In this document: piece after piece, positions 8,292 through 17,557 of the stretch
How the letters are laid out: every line of letters starts with the position of its first letter
How positions within the stretch are numbered: the stretch's first letter is position 1
Source: Pseudomonas putida
GTDB lineage: Bacteria; Pseudomonadota; Gammaproteobacteria; Pseudomonadales; Pseudomonadaceae
Assembly (NCBI RefSeq): GCF_004357765.1
Contig: NZ_SMTE01000014.1
Location: 105,850-169,849, forward strand
Reading direction: 5' to 3'
DNA: 64,000 nt
Made by a program: the position numbers and the translations under genes
The notes under the pieces: generated by a model
Database searches by the model: none
Told to the model about the DNA's origin: nothing
What the model saw: only the letters and a program-made list of their open reading frames with translations

Positions 8292-9059
8292 TCAACGCAG
8301 GTAGCTGATCGGCGCCTTGCCTTCGGGATGCGCCATCACCCCCATGGGAATGCCGTAGATGGCCTGGAGCATCTCGGCGTTCATCAGTTCTGCCGGTGTG
8401 CCGCTGGCCAGCAGGCGGCCGCCGTGCAAGGCGATGAAGCGGTCGCAGTAGCGCGCGGTCATGTCGATGCTGTGCAGCACCAACAGGACGCCCAGGTCAA
8501 GCGCTTGGCTGAGTTCACGCACCAGGGCCAGCACTTCCACCTGGTGGGCCACGTCCAGCGCCGAGATCGGTTCGTCGAGCAGCAGGTAGCGGCTGTTCTG
8601 GGCCAACAGCATGGCCAACCAGACCCGCTGGCGTTCGCCGCCGGAGAGGCTATCGACCAGGCGTTCGGCGAACATCCGTGTGTCGGTCAGCTCCATGGCC
8701 CGCTCCACCTGGGCATGATCCTCGTCGCTGAAGCGGCCCAGGGCGCCATGCCAGGGGTAGCGGCCGTAGCGCACCAGTTCGCGGGCGGTGAGTCCATCTG
8801 CCGGCGGCAGGTGCTGGGGCAGGTAGGCCACCTGGCGGGCGAAGTCACGTTGCCCCCAACTCTGCAGCGGCTGGCCATCGAGCGAGATGTGCCCGGCGGT
8901 GGGTGCCTGCTGGCGCGCCAGCAACTTGAGCAGGGTGGACTTGCCCGAGCCGTTGTGGCCGATCAGGCCGACCATATGGCCGTGCTCGATGGTCAGGTCG
9001 AGTGGCTGGAGCAGGGTGCGTTCAGGCAGGCTGAAGCTGACGGCGTCGAGTGCGAACAT
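8292..9059 (-). CDS. fhuC: Ferric-hydroxamate ABC transporter ATP-binding protein
   Basis: Cytoplasmic ATPase (255 residues) of the FhuBCD importer. Walker A is GHNGSGKST, the Q-loop region is AYLPQHLPPADGLT, the signature is LSGGERQR and Walker B is YLLLDEPISALD. The C-terminus (IYGIPMGVMAHPEGKAPISYL) closely resembles E. coli FhuC. It is encoded alone, apart from fhuDBF, and convergent with the hydrolase gene (1 nt between stops). ATG at 9059 gives MFALDAV; a TTG at 9083 would add eight residues and resemble the longer E. coli N-terminus. Neither start has a clear Shine-Dalgarno. A Fur box lies just upstream. Confidence 0.93.
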   Translation of the reverse strand: MFALDAVSFSLPERTLLQPLDLTIEHGHMVGLIGHNGSGKSTLLKLLARQQAPTAGHISLDGQPLQSWGQRDFARQVAYLPQHLPPADGLTARELVRYGRYPWHGALGRFSDEDHAQVERAMELTDTRMFAERLVDSLSGGERQRVWLAMLLAQNSRYLLLDEPISALDVAHQVEVLALVRELSQALDLGVLLVLHSIDMTARYCDRFIALHGGRLLASGTPAELMNAEMLQAIYGIPMGVMAHPEGKAPISYLR

Positions 9060-9095
9060 GGGGTGCGGTGCGTAGCGGCCCAAGGGAGGGCAACA

Positions 9096-9124
9096 CCCTA
9101 TACCAGCTTGATAATGATTATCAA
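9096..9124 (-). promoter_or_regulatory. Fur box and promoter region of fhuC
   Basis: TTGATAATGATTATCAA at 9108-9124 is a perfect 17-nt palindrome centred on 9116. It contains the 15-nt 7-1-7 Fur consensus TGATAATnATTATCA with no mismatch. On the minus strand it is followed within a few bases by TATAGG (near 9096-9101), a plausible -10, so Fur bound with iron would block transcription of fhuC. Confidence 0.85.
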
Positions 9125-9148
9125 CAATAAAGCGAGCTGGCCTGCCAG

Positions 9149-9187
9149 AAAAACAAAACCCCTTGAAGCGGTGGCCTCAAGGGGTTT
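9149..9187 (-). terminator. Rho-independent terminator of ychF
   Basis: On the minus strand, AAACCCCTTGA pairs with TCAAGGGGTTT (arms 9177-9187 and 9156-9166) around a 10-nt loop. A T-rich tail (GTTTTGTTTTT) follows. It lies 19 nt past the ychF stop. Confidence 0.88.
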
Positions 9188-9205
9188 GGACTGACAGGTT
9201 TGGGC

Positions 9206-10306
9206 TCAGACGTTGAAACGGAAGTGCATCACGTCGCCATCCTTGACGATGTAGTCCTTGCCTTCCAGGCGCCATTTGCCGGCTTCCTTGGCTCCGCTTT
9301 CACCCTTGAACTGGATGAAGTCGTCATAGGCCACCACTTCGGCGCGGATGAAGCCTTTTTCGAAGTCGGTGTGGATGACACCCGCCGCCTGCGTCGCGGT
9401 CGCGCCTACGCGGACGGTCCATGCGCGGACTTCCTGCACGCCGGCGGTGAAGTAGGTCTGCAGGTTGAGCAGCTCGTAACCGGCGCGGATCACGCGGTTC
9501 AGGCCGGGCTCTTCCAGGCCGAGAGCCTCGAGGAACATGTCCTTCTCCTCGCCGTCGTCCAGCTCGGCGATTTCGGCTTCGATCTTGTTGCACACCGGTA
9601 CCACCACCGCGCCTTCTTCCTCGGCAATGGCCTTGACTACGTCCAGGTGCGGGTTGTTGTCGAAGCCGTCTTCGGCGACGTTGGCAATGTACATCACCGG
9701 CTTGCTGGTCAGCAGGTGGAAGCCGCGGATGACCGCCTTGTCTTCGGCGCTCATGTTCTTCATCAGGCTGCGCGCGGGCTTGCCTTCGGTGAAGTGCGGG
9801 ATCAGCTGTTCGAGGATGGCCTTTTGTGCCAGGGCTTCCTTGTCGCCGCCCTTGGCGTTGCGAGCGACCTTCTGCAGTTGTTTCTCGCAGCTGTCGAGGT
9901 CGGCGAAGATCAGCTCGAGGTCGATGATCTCGATGTCGCGCTTGGGGTCGACGCTGTTGGAAACGTGGATCACGTTCTCGTCTTCGAAGCAGCGAACCAC
10001 GTGGGCAATGGCATCGGTCTCGCGGATGTTGGCGAGGAACTTGTTGCCCAGGCCTTCACCTTTGGACGCACCGGCCACCAGACCTGCGATGTCGACGAAC
10101 TCCATGGTGGTCGGCAGAATGCGGTTGGGTTTGACGATTTCCGCCAATGCTGCCAAACGGGCATCGGGCATCGGCACGATGCCGCTGTTAGGCTCGATGG
10201 TGCAGAAGGGGAAGTTCTCCGCCGCGATGCCAGACTTGGTCAGGGCGTTGAACAGGGTGGACTTGCCGACGTTGGGCAGGCCGACGATGCCGCAATTGAA
10301 ACCCAT
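9206..10306 (-). CDS. ychF: Redox-regulated ATPase/GTPase YchF (OLA1 family)
   Basis: Cytosolic P-loop NTPase of 366 residues in the Obg/OLA1 family, which hydrolyses ATP and associates with ribosomes. Visible parts are the G1 motif GLPNVGKST (residues 8-16), G3 DIAGLV, the NxxE-type base motif in VCNKIEAE (instead of NKxD, which explains ATP preference), and a C-terminal TGS domain ([19 protein letters not shown]). ATG at 10306 has GAGGGG upstream; the frame continues upstream to 10606 only as a shadow of pth. The gene follows pth by 22 nt, the usual order in Pseudomonas. Confidence 0.97.
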   Translation of the reverse strand: MGFNCGIVGLPNVGKSTLFNALTKSGIAAENFPFCTIEPNSGIVPMPDARLAALAEIVKPNRILPTTMEFVDIAGLVAGASKGEGLGNKFLANIRETDAIAHVVRCFEDENVIHVSNSVDPKRDIEIIDLELIFADLDSCEKQLQKVARNAKGGDKEALAQKAILEQLIPHFTEGKPARSLMKNMSAEDKAVIRGFHLLTSKPVMYIANVAEDGFDNNPHLDVVKAIAEEEGAVVVPVCNKIEAEIAELDDGEEKDMFLEALGLEEPGLNRVIRAGYELLNLQTYFTAGVQEVRAWTVRVGATATQAAGVIHTDFEKGFIRAEVVAYDDFIQFKGESGAKEAGKWRLEGKDYIVKDGDVMHFRFNV

Positions 10307-10328
10307 GGGTATTCCCCTCTCTAGGAAA

Positions 10329-10913
10329 TCAGGCCTTCTGGCTGTGCAGCTCACGCATGGCCTTGGCGAAGTCGCCGGCCAGCACGTCCGGCAGCACGCC
10401 GAGGGCAAAATCGATGCTGGCGTCGAGCTTCTCCTGCTCGGCGCGTGGCGCGCGGCCCAGGACGAAGTTGGAGACCAGTTTGGCGTCGCCCGGGTGGCCG
10501 ATGCCAAGCCGCAGGCGGTAAAAGTCGTTCTGGTTGCCGAGCTGCGCGATGATGTCGCGCAGGCCGTTGTGCCCCCCATGGCCGCCGCCGCGCTTGAGCT
10601 TGGCAACGCCCGGAGGCAGGTCGAGTTCGTCGTGCGCCACCAGGATCGCTTCCGGCTTGATGCGGAAGAAATTGGCCAATGCCGCCACGGACTGGCCGCT
10701 GCGGTTCATGTAGGTGGTGGGGATGAGCAGGCGAACATCGTTGCCCTGATGGCTGAATTTCGCCGTCAGGCCAAAATACTTTTTGTCAGCGGTCAGCGAA
10801 ACGCGCTGGGCGCTGGCGATGCGTTCTACGAAAAGAGCCCCTGCGTTATGCCGGGTCTGTTCGTATTCGGGGCCGGGGTTACCCAGGCCGACGATCAACT
10901 GGATGGCGGTCAC
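10329..10913 (-). CDS. pth: Peptidyl-tRNA hydrolase
   Basis: Releases tRNA from peptidyl-tRNAs that drop off ribosomes. The 194-residue protein has the family start [13 protein letters not shown], the catalytic His in TRHNAG, TYMNRSG and HDELDLPPG. The start is a GTG at 10913, supported by GGAAGAG upstream and by alignment; no ATG is available at the family N-terminus, and the next upstream frame is non-homologous. Lies between rplY and ychF on the same strand. Confidence 0.96.
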   Translation of the reverse strand: MTAIQLIVGLGNPGPEYEQTRHNAGALFVERIASAQRVSLTADKKYFGLTAKFSHQGNDVRLLIPTTYMNRSGQSVAALANFFRIKPEAILVAHDELDLPPGVAKLKRGGGHGGHNGLRDIIAQLGNQNDFYRLRLGIGHPGDAKLVSNFVLGRAPRAEQEKLDASIDFALGVLPDVLAGDFAKAMRELHSQKA

Positions 10914-10994
10914 GTCAGGGGCTCTTCCTTGGAGTTGGTGGGGTACAGGGCGCGGGGCGCACTGTAACCCGATCAACACCGGCGCGCGAGTGGA

Positions 10995-11594
10995 TTACTC
11001 GGCAGCGCCTTCGTCAGCAGCTTCGGCAGCAACGCGCGGAGCGTGAACGTTGGCAACAGCTTTGTCATCACCGTGGGCCAGAGCGACGAACTCTACGCCT
11101 TTCGGAGCTTTCAGGTCCGACAGGTGGATGATGGTGCCGATTTCAGCCTTGGCCAGGTCGACTTCGATGAACTCTGGCAGGTCTTTGGCTTCGCAGGAAA
11201 CTTCGATCTCGGACTCGACGTGGGAGATCTCGCCGCCTTTCTTGACCGGGGCTTCTTCGTTGATGAAGTGAACCGGTACCTTGGCGGTCAGCTTCTGGCC
11301 AGCGACGACGCGAACGAAGTCGGCGTGCATGATGAAGCCTTTGGCTGGGTGGCGCTGCAGAGCCTTGACCACTACGTCTTGCTTGGTGCCGTCGACGTTC
11401 AGCTGCAGAACGTGGCTGAAGGCAGCTTCGTCTTCGAACAGCTTGGTGATCTCCTTGGCCAGGATGGTCAGGGACTGAGCGTCCTTGTTACCACCGTAGA
11501 CAACGGCTGGGATGTGAGCGGAGTGACGCAGGCGGCGGCTCGCACCTTTCCCCAGGTCAGTACGCGCTTGGGCGTTCAGGGTGAAATCAGTCAT
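10995..11594 (-). CDS. rplY: 50S ribosomal protein L25 (Ctc/TL5 long form)
   Basis: 5S rRNA-binding ribosomal protein. At 199 residues it is the long form: an N-terminal L25 domain (about 1-95, [20 protein letters not shown]) plus the C-terminal Ctc/TL5 beta domain (about 100-185) and an Ala/Glu-rich tail. ATG at 11594 has GGAG 9 nt upstream. Downstream of prs and its terminator and followed by pth, as in other Pseudomonas chromosomes. Confidence 0.97.
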   Translation of the reverse strand: MTDFTLNAQARTDLGKGASRRLRHSAHIPAVVYGGNKDAQSLTILAKEITKLFEDEAAFSHVLQLNVDGTKQDVVVKALQRHPAKGFIMHADFVRVVAGQKLTAKVPVHFINEEAPVKKGGEISHVESEIEVSCEAKDLPEFIEVDLAKAEIGTIIHLSDLKAPKGVEFVALAHGDDKAVANVHAPRVAAEAADEGAAE

Positions 11595-11652
11595 TTTGTT
11601 TCTCCAAAATAGCCCCCCGAGGGCGTTTGCGACCAGCGCCAACGGGGATGGC

Positions 11653-11692
11653 AAAAAAGCCCCGCCCCAACACATGCTGGGGCGGGGCGCTT
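11653..11692 (-). terminator. Rho-independent terminator of prs
   Basis: Perfect GC-rich stem GCCCCGCCCCA / TGGGGCGGGGC (11678-11688 and 11659-11669 on the minus strand) with an 8-nt loop, followed by TTTTTT. It lies 20 nt beyond the prs stop. Confidence 0.92.
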
Positions 11693-11712
11693 TTCGTCAA
11701 CGCGTGTTCCGC

Positions 11713-12654
11713 TTAGCGGAACATCGCGCTGATCGATTCTTCGTTGCTGATGCGGCGGACCGCTTCAGCCACAACCGGTGCGATATCCAGCTGGCGGATA
11801 CGGTCACAGGCTTGAGCAGCGGCGGACAGTGGAACGGTGTTGGTCACCACCAGCTCGTCCAGTACCGACTTCTCGATGTTCTCGATCGCGCGGCCCGACA
11901 GGACAGGGTGCGTGCAGTAGGCGTAAACCTTCGCAGCGCCGTGCTCTTTCAGGGCTTTGGCCGCGTGGCACAGGGTGCCGGCGGTGTCGACCATATCGTC
12001 TACCAGGATGCAGGTGCGTCCTTCGACGTCGCCGATGATGTGCATCACTTCGGAGTGATTGGCCTTTTCACGGCGTTTGTCGATGATACCCAGATCGACA
12101 CCCAGGGACTTGGCGACGGCACGTGCGCGCACGACACCACCGATGTCCGGGGAGACGATCATCAGGTTCTCGAAACGCTGGTCTTCGATGTCGTCGACGA
12201 GTACGGGCGAACCGTAGATGTTATCGACGGGGATATCGAAGAAGCCTTGGATCTGGTCAGCGTGCAGGTCGACGGTGAGTACACGGTCGATACCTACGAC
12301 AGTGAGCATGTCAGCGACGACTTTGGCGCTGATGGCTACACGTGCCGAACGCGGACGGCGGTCCTGGCGGGCGTATCCGAAGTAAGGAATCACGGCGGTG
12401 ATTCGGGATGCTGAGGAGCGGCGGAAGGCGTCGGCCATCACTACCAGTTCCATCAGGTTATCGTTGGTCGGGGCGCAGGTCGGCTGAATAATGAAGACGT
12501 CTTTACCGCGAACGTTTTCATTGATCTCAGTGCTGATCTCACCGTCGGAGAATTTACCGACAGAGACGTCACCGAGTGGGATATGCAGCTGACGTACGAC
12601 ACGCCGAGCCAGATCGGGGTTAGCGTTCCCCGTAAAGACCATCATCTTGGACAC
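11713..12654 (-). CDS. prs: Ribose-phosphate pyrophosphokinase (PRPP synthetase)
   Basis: Makes PRPP from ribose-5-phosphate and ATP for purine, pyrimidine, His, Trp and NAD synthesis. The 313-residue protein shows the class I features: [13 protein letters not shown] at the N-terminus, the ATP/flexible loop around [24 protein letters not shown], and the PRPP-binding loop [12 protein letters not shown]. The start is GTG at 12654 (SKMMVFTG), the usual Pseudomonas N-terminus. The tRNA-Gln gene lies 48 nt upstream in the same direction and may be co-transcribed. PRPP also feeds Upp and Hpt encoded further right. Confidence 0.97.
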   Translation of the reverse strand: MSKMMVFTGNANPDLARRVVRQLHIPLGDVSVGKFSDGEISTEINENVRGKDVFIIQPTCAPTNDNLMELVVMADAFRRSSASRITAVIPYFGYARQDRRPRSARVAISAKVVADMLTVVGIDRVLTVDLHADQIQGFFDIPVDNIYGSPVLVDDIEDQRFENLMIVSPDIGGVVRARAVAKSLGVDLGIIDKRREKANHSEVMHIIGDVEGRTCILVDDMVDTAGTLCHAAKALKEHGAAKVYAYCTHPVLSGRAIENIEKSVLDELVVTNTVPLSAAAQACDRIRQLDIAPVVAEAVRRISNEESISAMFR

Positions 12655-12702
12655 GCGCAGTACCTGAAGGCTGAGGGTATACCTGGATGAGTATAAGGAA
12701 AA

Positions 12703-12777
12703 TGGCAGGGGCGGCTGGATTCGAACCAACGCATGGCAGGATCAAAACCTGCTGCCTTACCGCTTGGCGACGCCCCT
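12703..12777 (-). tRNA. tRNA-Gln (anticodon TTG)
   Basis: 75-nt cloverleaf on the minus strand. The acceptor AGGGGCG pairs with CGCCCCT, followed by G and an encoded CCA (12703-12705). The anticodon stem GCAGG/CCTGC encloses the loop TTTTGAT, giving anticodon TTG for Gln (CAA/CAG). The T-arm has GGTTCGAATCC. It lies between ispE and prs, a conserved position in pseudomonads. Confidence 0.96.
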
Positions 12778-12797
12778 GTATCTGTTGCTGCGAACTC

Positions 12798-13658
12798 TTA
12801 TGAGCTCGACTTCTTGATCAGACTTTGCAGCTTGCGATGCAACATCGAAACATTGCTTCCTTTCGCCACAAACCCTGCTTGGGTCGCTGAAAGAAGGGCC
12901 AGAACTTTATCAGCTTCGGCTTTGCTTGGGAAGGCCCCAAACACGCAACTTCCAGTGCCGGTCAATCGAGCATCTGTGAATTTTCCCAGTAAATTCAACG
13001 CATTGCGAACTTCCGGGTAACTCTGCTCTACCACCGGTTGGCAGTCATTTCGACTGTTTCCCTCGGGAACGGGGCGCATCTTAAGGGGGAGGGAATCACG
13101 TGTCAACTGCGGATGTGAAAAAATTTCTACAGTGCTGACAGACACTTGCGGCACCAGCACGACATACCAGGGCTCGGCCGGGTCGACCGGGGTCAGTTGC
13201 TCGCCGACACCCTGGGCGAATGCCGCATGGCCGCGCACGAACACCGGCACGTCGGCACCCAGGGTCAGGCCCAGGGCTGCCAGGCGGTCTTCGTCCCAGT
13301 CCAATTGCCACAGATGGGCCAGGCCCAGCAGAGTGGTGGCGGCGTCCGAGCTGCCACCGCCGATACCGCCGCCCATGGGCAGCACCTTGGTCAGCCAGAT
13401 GTCGGCACCCAGCTGTGTGCCGGACTGTTCCTGCAGCTTGCGCGCAGCGCGCACGATCAGGTTGCTGTCGTGGGGGACCGCTTCGATCTCGGTGTGCAGG
13501 CGAATCACACCGTCCTCGCGCAGGGCGAAACGCAGCTCGTCGCCATGGTCGAGAAACTGGAACACGGTTTCCAGCTCATGGTAGCCATCGGCGCGACGGC
13601 CGATGATGTGCAACCACAGGTTGAGCTTGGCCGGGGCGGGCAGGGTCAGCGTCTGCAT
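12798..13658 (-). CDS. ispE: 4-(cytidine 5'-diphospho)-2-C-methyl-D-erythritol kinase
   Basis: GHMP kinase of the non-mevalonate (MEP) isoprenoid pathway. The 286-residue protein shows the family N-terminus [20 protein letters not shown], the ATP loop [14 protein letters not shown] (about residues 93-106) and the C-terminal [10 protein letters not shown] motif. Start ATG at 13658. It follows lolB by 4 nt and precedes tRNA-Gln, giving the conserved lolB-ispE-tRNA-prs order. Confidence 0.97.
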   Translation of the reverse strand: MQTLTLPAPAKLNLWLHIIGRRADGYHELETVFQFLDHGDELRFALREDGVIRLHTEIEAVPHDSNLIVRAARKLQEQSGTQLGADIWLTKVLPMGGGIGGGSSDAATTLLGLAHLWQLDWDEDRLAALGLTLGADVPVFVRGHAAFAQGVGEQLTPVDPAEPWYVVLVPQVSVSTVEIFSHPQLTRDSLPLKMRPVPEGNSRNDCQPVVEQSYPEVRNALNLLGKFTDARLTGTGSCVFGAFPSKAEADKVLALLSATQAGFVAKGSNVSMLHRKLQSLIKKSSS

Positions 13659-13662
13659 GGAA

Positions 13663-14280
13663 TCAGTGCCCCAGCTGGCGCGGCTGCCAGTCCTTGACCA
13701 CCAGGGTCACGTCGAGGTTCTCACCGTGCAGTTTCATGCGTTCGGGCAGCCAGTAGCCGTTTTGCTCGGTATAGCTCAGGTACTGCACCTGCCAGCCGTC
13801 CTGGTTCAGGCTGGCCAGGCGGCTATCGCCGTCCAGCGTCAGCTGGCTCTTGGTATCGGGGGCGGGCAGGCCGCGGACCCACCACACCAGGTGAGACACA
13901 GGCAATTGCCAGCCCAGTTGCTCTTCGAGCAGCGCTTCAGGGCTGTCGGCTTCGAAGCGGCCCTGGTTGGCCACCTCCAGCACCACGCCGCCGGGACGGC
14001 CGGTCAGGCGCGCGGCGCCACGGCCCAGTGGACCGGCCAGGCGGATGTCGTAGTAGTCCTGGCGTTGCAGCCAGAACAACGTACCGCTACCGGAGTCGCG
14101 GGGGGCGCGGATACCGACCTTGCCGTTGATCTGCCAGCCGTCGAGGCTGCTCAGCTGGGCCTTGTGCGCTTGCCACTGCTTGGGGTCGCCGTGGCCTTGG
14201 AGGGCTTCGCGGCTACCGAAGCCGGCGCAGCCGGCGAGCAGGGCAATCAGGGTGAAGGTGATGCAATGGCGCAAGAACAT
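13663..14280 (-). CDS. lolB: Outer-membrane lipoprotein LolB
   Basis: Receptor that takes lipoproteins from LolA and inserts them into the outer membrane. The 205-residue protein has a lipoprotein signal with lipobox LLAG-C (Cys18) and LolB-type elements: [12 protein letters not shown], the [21 protein letters not shown] region and [17 protein letters not shown]. It is itself a lipoprotein and lies between the TPR lipoprotein gene (3 nt upstream) and ispE (4 nt downstream), so the three genes form a compact operon. Confidence 0.96.
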   Translation of the reverse strand: MFLRHCITFTLIALLAGCAGFGSREALQGHGDPKQWQAHKAQLSSLDGWQINGKVGIRAPRDSGSGTLFWLQRQDYYDIRLAGPLGRGAARLTGRPGGVVLEVANQGRFEADSPEALLEEQLGWQLPVSHLVWWVRGLPAPDTKSQLTLDGDSRLASLNQDGWQVQYLSYTEQNGYWLPERMKLHGENLDVTLVVKDWQPRQLGH

Positions 14281-14283
14281 GGT

Positions 14284-16005
14284 TTAGAGGGTCTCTGATC
14301 CGGTCAGGCGCAGCACGGTCTGGCGCAGGACCGTGCTGTCGGGTTGGGCTTGCAGGGCCTTGCTCCACACCTGGCGGGCTTCACGGCGCTTGCCGTTGGC
14401 CCAGAGCACTTCACCCAGGTGGGCAGCCACTTCGTGGTCGGGGAAGCGTTCGAACGCCTGGCGCAGGTAGCGTTCGGCTTCGTCGAGGTTGCCCAGGCGG
14501 TAGTTGACCCAGCCCAGGCTGTCGAGCACGGCCGGGTCGTCGGGCGTCAACTGGTGGGCTTTCTCGATCAGCGCCTTGGCTTCGGCGTAGCGGGTGGTGC
14601 GGTCGGCCAGGGTGTAGCCCAGGGCGTTGAGGGCCATGGCGTTGTCCGGTTCGCGGGCGATGATGGCGCGCAGGTCATGTTCCATCTGCGGCAGGTCATC
14701 GCGCTTCTCGGCCAGCATGGCGCGGGTGTAGAGCAGATTGAGGTCGTCCGGGAAGCGCTTGATGCCTTGCTGCAGCACCTGGTCGGCCTGGGCGTCCTTG
14801 TTGTTGTTGCTGTAGCTTTCCGATTCGATCAGGTACAGCTGGATGGCGTAGTCCGGCTGCGCCTCGCGGGCTTCGGCAAGCAGGCGCGAGGCTTCTGTGC
14901 CACGACCGTTGGCGATCAGGATGTCGGCCTGGCGCAGCTGCGCCGGCAGGTAATCCGGGCCAGGACCGACCCGTGCGTATTCGCGCAGGGCGCCTTCGGG
15001 GTCGTTGCGCTCTTCCTGGATTCGGCCGAGGTTCAGGCGTGCGGCATCGACGTTGCTGTCGCGCTCGATCAGCTCGCGCAGGTAGTTCTCGGCTTCGTCC
15101 CAGTCCTTGTTCTCCAGGCAGACCAGCGCCAGCGAGTAACGCAGCTCGTCGTCTTCGGGGTACTGCTGGACCAGGCTGAGGAATTCGCTTTTGGCGTCGG
15201 CGATGCGGTCCTGTTCGACCAGGGTGCGGGCGTAGGTCAGGCGCAGGCGCTTGTCATCGGGATTGTCACGAATCGCCTCGCGCAGCAGCGGCAGGGCTTC
15301 GGGGCCGCGGTCGAGGGCCTGAAGCAGGCGCGCACGGAGCAGGATCGGCGCTATCTCGCCGTTTTGCGGTGGATGCGACTCGAGCAGGTCGAGGGCCTCT
15401 TCGGCCTTGCCGTCCTGGTTCAACAACAGGGCCTTGCCGAATACCAGCTGGCTGTTGTCCGGGTACTTGACCAGAAGTCGCTCGAAGCTCTGCATCAGGC
15501 CGTCGCGGGTGCTCTGGTCGGTTTCGGCGGCAGACAGGGCGAGGAAGTCGAAGTGGGTGTCGCCCTGGCCTTGAAGCACCTTCTCCATGTAGGTCATGGC
15601 GTCGTCGTAGCGACCGGCGCGGGCCAGTTGGATGGCGGCGGCGCGTTGGGCGTCGAGGTTATGTGGGTCGTTGCGCGCCCAGACGAGGGCGTTTTCCAGG
15701 GCCGGCTCGTCGGCACCGAGGTATTCGGCGATGCGATAGGCTCGCTCGGAAACGCCAGGATCCTGGGTCTTCTGCGCTTGGTCGGTGTAGTTGGCCAGGG
15801 CGATGTCGAAGCGGTTGCGCTGGCCGGCCAGCTCTGCGACCAGCAGGCTGTAGAGGGTGTCCTGCTTGAACGAGCCGTACACCACAGGCTTGTCGGCTGC
15901 GCCCTTGCCTGCCTCGGCGACGGGAGGCTCGGCCTCGTGCGGGGCCAGGCTCTGGCAGCCCTGGAGCAGGGCGAAGGCAAGCAGCAATGCGTAGGGTCTG
16001 TTCAT
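14284..16005 (-). CDS. TPR-repeat lipoprotein
   Basis: Envelope protein of 573 residues with a lipoprotein signal peptide (LAFALLQGC, Cys17). The rest is almost entirely tetratricopeptide repeats: many helix pairs with spaced A-L-A-Y patterns, for instance DEAENYLRELIERDSNVDAA and NLDEAERYLRQAFERFPDHE near residues 300 and 520. Such proteins are protein-interaction scaffolds. Its fixed place before lolB suggests a role linked to outer-membrane biogenesis, but no specific function can be read. No good Shine-Dalgarno precedes the ATG at 16005. Confidence 0.92.
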   Translation of the reverse strand: MNRPYALLLAFALLQGCQSLAPHEAEPPVAEAGKGAADKPVVYGSFKQDTLYSLLVAELAGQRNRFDIALANYTDQAQKTQDPGVSERAYRIAEYLGADEPALENALVWARNDPHNLDAQRAAAIQLARAGRYDDAMTYMEKVLQGQGDTHFDFLALSAAETDQSTRDGLMQSFERLLVKYPDNSQLVFGKALLLNQDGKAEEALDLLESHPPQNGEIAPILLRARLLQALDRGPEALPLLREAIRDNPDDKRLRLTYARTLVEQDRIADAKSEFLSLVQQYPEDDELRYSLALVCLENKDWDEAENYLRELIERDSNVDAARLNLGRIQEERNDPEGALREYARVGPGPDYLPAQLRQADILIANGRGTEASRLLAEAREAQPDYAIQLYLIESESYSNNNKDAQADQVLQQGIKRFPDDLNLLYTRAMLAEKRDDLPQMEHDLRAIIAREPDNAMALNALGYTLADRTTRYAEAKALIEKAHQLTPDDPAVLDSLGWVNYRLGNLDEAERYLRQAFERFPDHEVAAHLGEVLWANGKRREARQVWSKALQAQPDSTVLRQTVLRLTGSETL

Positions 16006-16279
16006 AAAGGAGGCTTAGGAGGACTAACCGGCGGTCGGAGCATGATGACACAAGCGCGGGGGCAAACCCACCTGTGGCGCGTCTGGTTAATTGCGACCTT
16101 TTGAGGAGGGGCGGGTTCCTTGGGGTTTGGTTTGAGAGCTGGGGTGGCGCTCGATTTTGCCCCCACCCCACCTCTCATGCCAGGCACCCACCACTATCAC
16201 GACAATAGCGAACGGTGGTTGTTCTAAAACCTGCGAAGTAGGACAATTATCGGCTTCACGTCCCAACCAGCGACCTTGC

Positions 16280-17557
16280 ATGGCCTTTCTTGCACTTGGT
16301 ATCAACCATAAGACTGCCTCGGTAGACGTACGCGAGCGCGTGGCGTTTACCCCGGAGCAGCTGGTCGACGCCCTGCAGCAGCTCTGTCGACTCACCGCCA
16401 GCCGCGAGGCGGCGATCCTGTCGACCTGCAACCGCAGCGAACTCTATATAGAGCAGGATCACCTGGCTGCCGACGCCGTGCTGCAGTGGCTGGCCGACTA
16501 TCACCAGCTGAGCCTCGATGAGCTGCGCGCCAGTGCGTACGTCCATGAGGAGCACGATGCCGTCAAGCACATGATGCGTGTCGCCTCGGGCCTGGACTCG
16601 CTGGTGCTGGGCGAGCCGCAGATTCTCGGTCAAATGAAGTCCGCTTATGCCGTGGCCCGCGAAGCCGGCACCATCGGGCCGTTGCTGGGCAGGCTGTTCC
16701 AGGCCACCTTCAGTGCCGCCAAGCAGGTGCGCACCGACACCGCCATCGGCGAGAACCCGGTTTCGGTGGCGTTTGCCGCCGTCAGCCTGGCCCGACAGAT
16801 CTTCAGCGACCTCGGTCGCAGCCAGGCGCTGTTGATCGGCGCCGGCGAAACCATCACTCTGGTCGCTCGCCACCTGCACGAGCAGGGGGTGCGTCGCATC
16901 GTCGTGGCCAACCGGACCCTGGAACGTGCCAGCATCCTGGCCGAGCAGTTCGGCGCGCATGCGGTACTGTTGGCCGACATTCCCCAGGAACTGGCCAACA
17001 GCGACATCGTCATCAGCTCCACCGCCAGCCAGCTGCCGATTCTCGGCAAAGGCGCGGTGGAAAGTGCGCTCAAGCAGCGCCGGCACAAACCGATCTTCAT
17101 GGTCGACATCGCCGTGCCGCGGGATATCGAGCCGGAGGTGGGCGATCTCGACGACGTCTACCTGTACACCGTCGACGACCTCCACGAGGTCGTTGCGGAA
17201 AACCTCAAGAGCCGCCAGGGCGCGGCCCAGGCTGCCGAAGAGCTGGTCTCGGTGGGCGCCGAGGATTTCATGGCGCGCCTGCGCGAACTGGCGGCGGTCG
17301 ATGTGCTGCGTGCCTACCGCCAGCAGAGCGAACGCCTGCGCGATGAAGAGCTACAAAAGGCCCAGCGTCTGCTGGCCAACGGCGGCAACCCCGAGGATGT
17401 GCTGGCGCAACTGGCCCGGGGGCTCACCAACAAACTCCTGCATGCGCCGAGCGTGCAGTTGAAAAAGCTCTCGGCCGAGGGGCGCGTCGATGCGCTGGCC
17501 ATGGCCCAGGAACTCTTTGCCCTCAATGAGGGCTCGACGGACAAAACCCCGCAATGA
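16280..17557 (+). CDS. hemA: Glutamyl-tRNA reductase
   Basis: First committed step of C5 tetrapyrrole synthesis: NADPH reduction of glutamyl-tRNA(Glu) to glutamate-1-semialdehyde. The 425-residue protein starts [13 protein letters not shown]. The catalytic nucleophile Cys50 lies in STCNRSE, and the NADP domain has [18 protein letters not shown] at 16280 is the family start; the frame open upstream to 16157 has no support. It leads an overlapping operon hemA-prfA-prmC-moeB-murI (4-nt overlap with prfA). hemH at 27839 encodes the last step of the same pathway. Confidence 0.97.
   Translation: MAFLALGINHKTASVDVRERVAFTPEQLVDALQQLCRLTASREAAILSTCNRSELYIEQDHLAADAVLQWLADYHQLSLDELRASAYVHEEHDAVKHMMRVASGLDSLVLGEPQILGQMKSAYAVAREAGTIGPLLGRLFQATFSAAKQVRTDTAIGENPVSVAFAAVSLARQIFSDLGRSQALLIGAGETITLVARHLHEQGVRRIVVANRTLERASILAEQFGAHAVLLADIPQELANSDIVISSTASQLPILGKGAVESALKQRRHKPIFMVDIAVPRDIEPEVGDLDDVYLYTVDDLHEVVAENLKSRQGAAQAAEELVSVGAEDFMARLRELAAVDVLRAYRQQSERLRDEELQKAQRLLANGGNPEDVLAQLARGLTNKLLHAPSVQLKKLSAEGRVDALAMAQELFALNEGSTDKTPQ

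Noticed and set aside
16042-16104. Short plus-strand frame behind AGGAGG-like sequence near the TPR gene start
   Set aside because: Only about 20 residues with no homology signal. The AGGAGG copies are too far from its ATG to decide a start.
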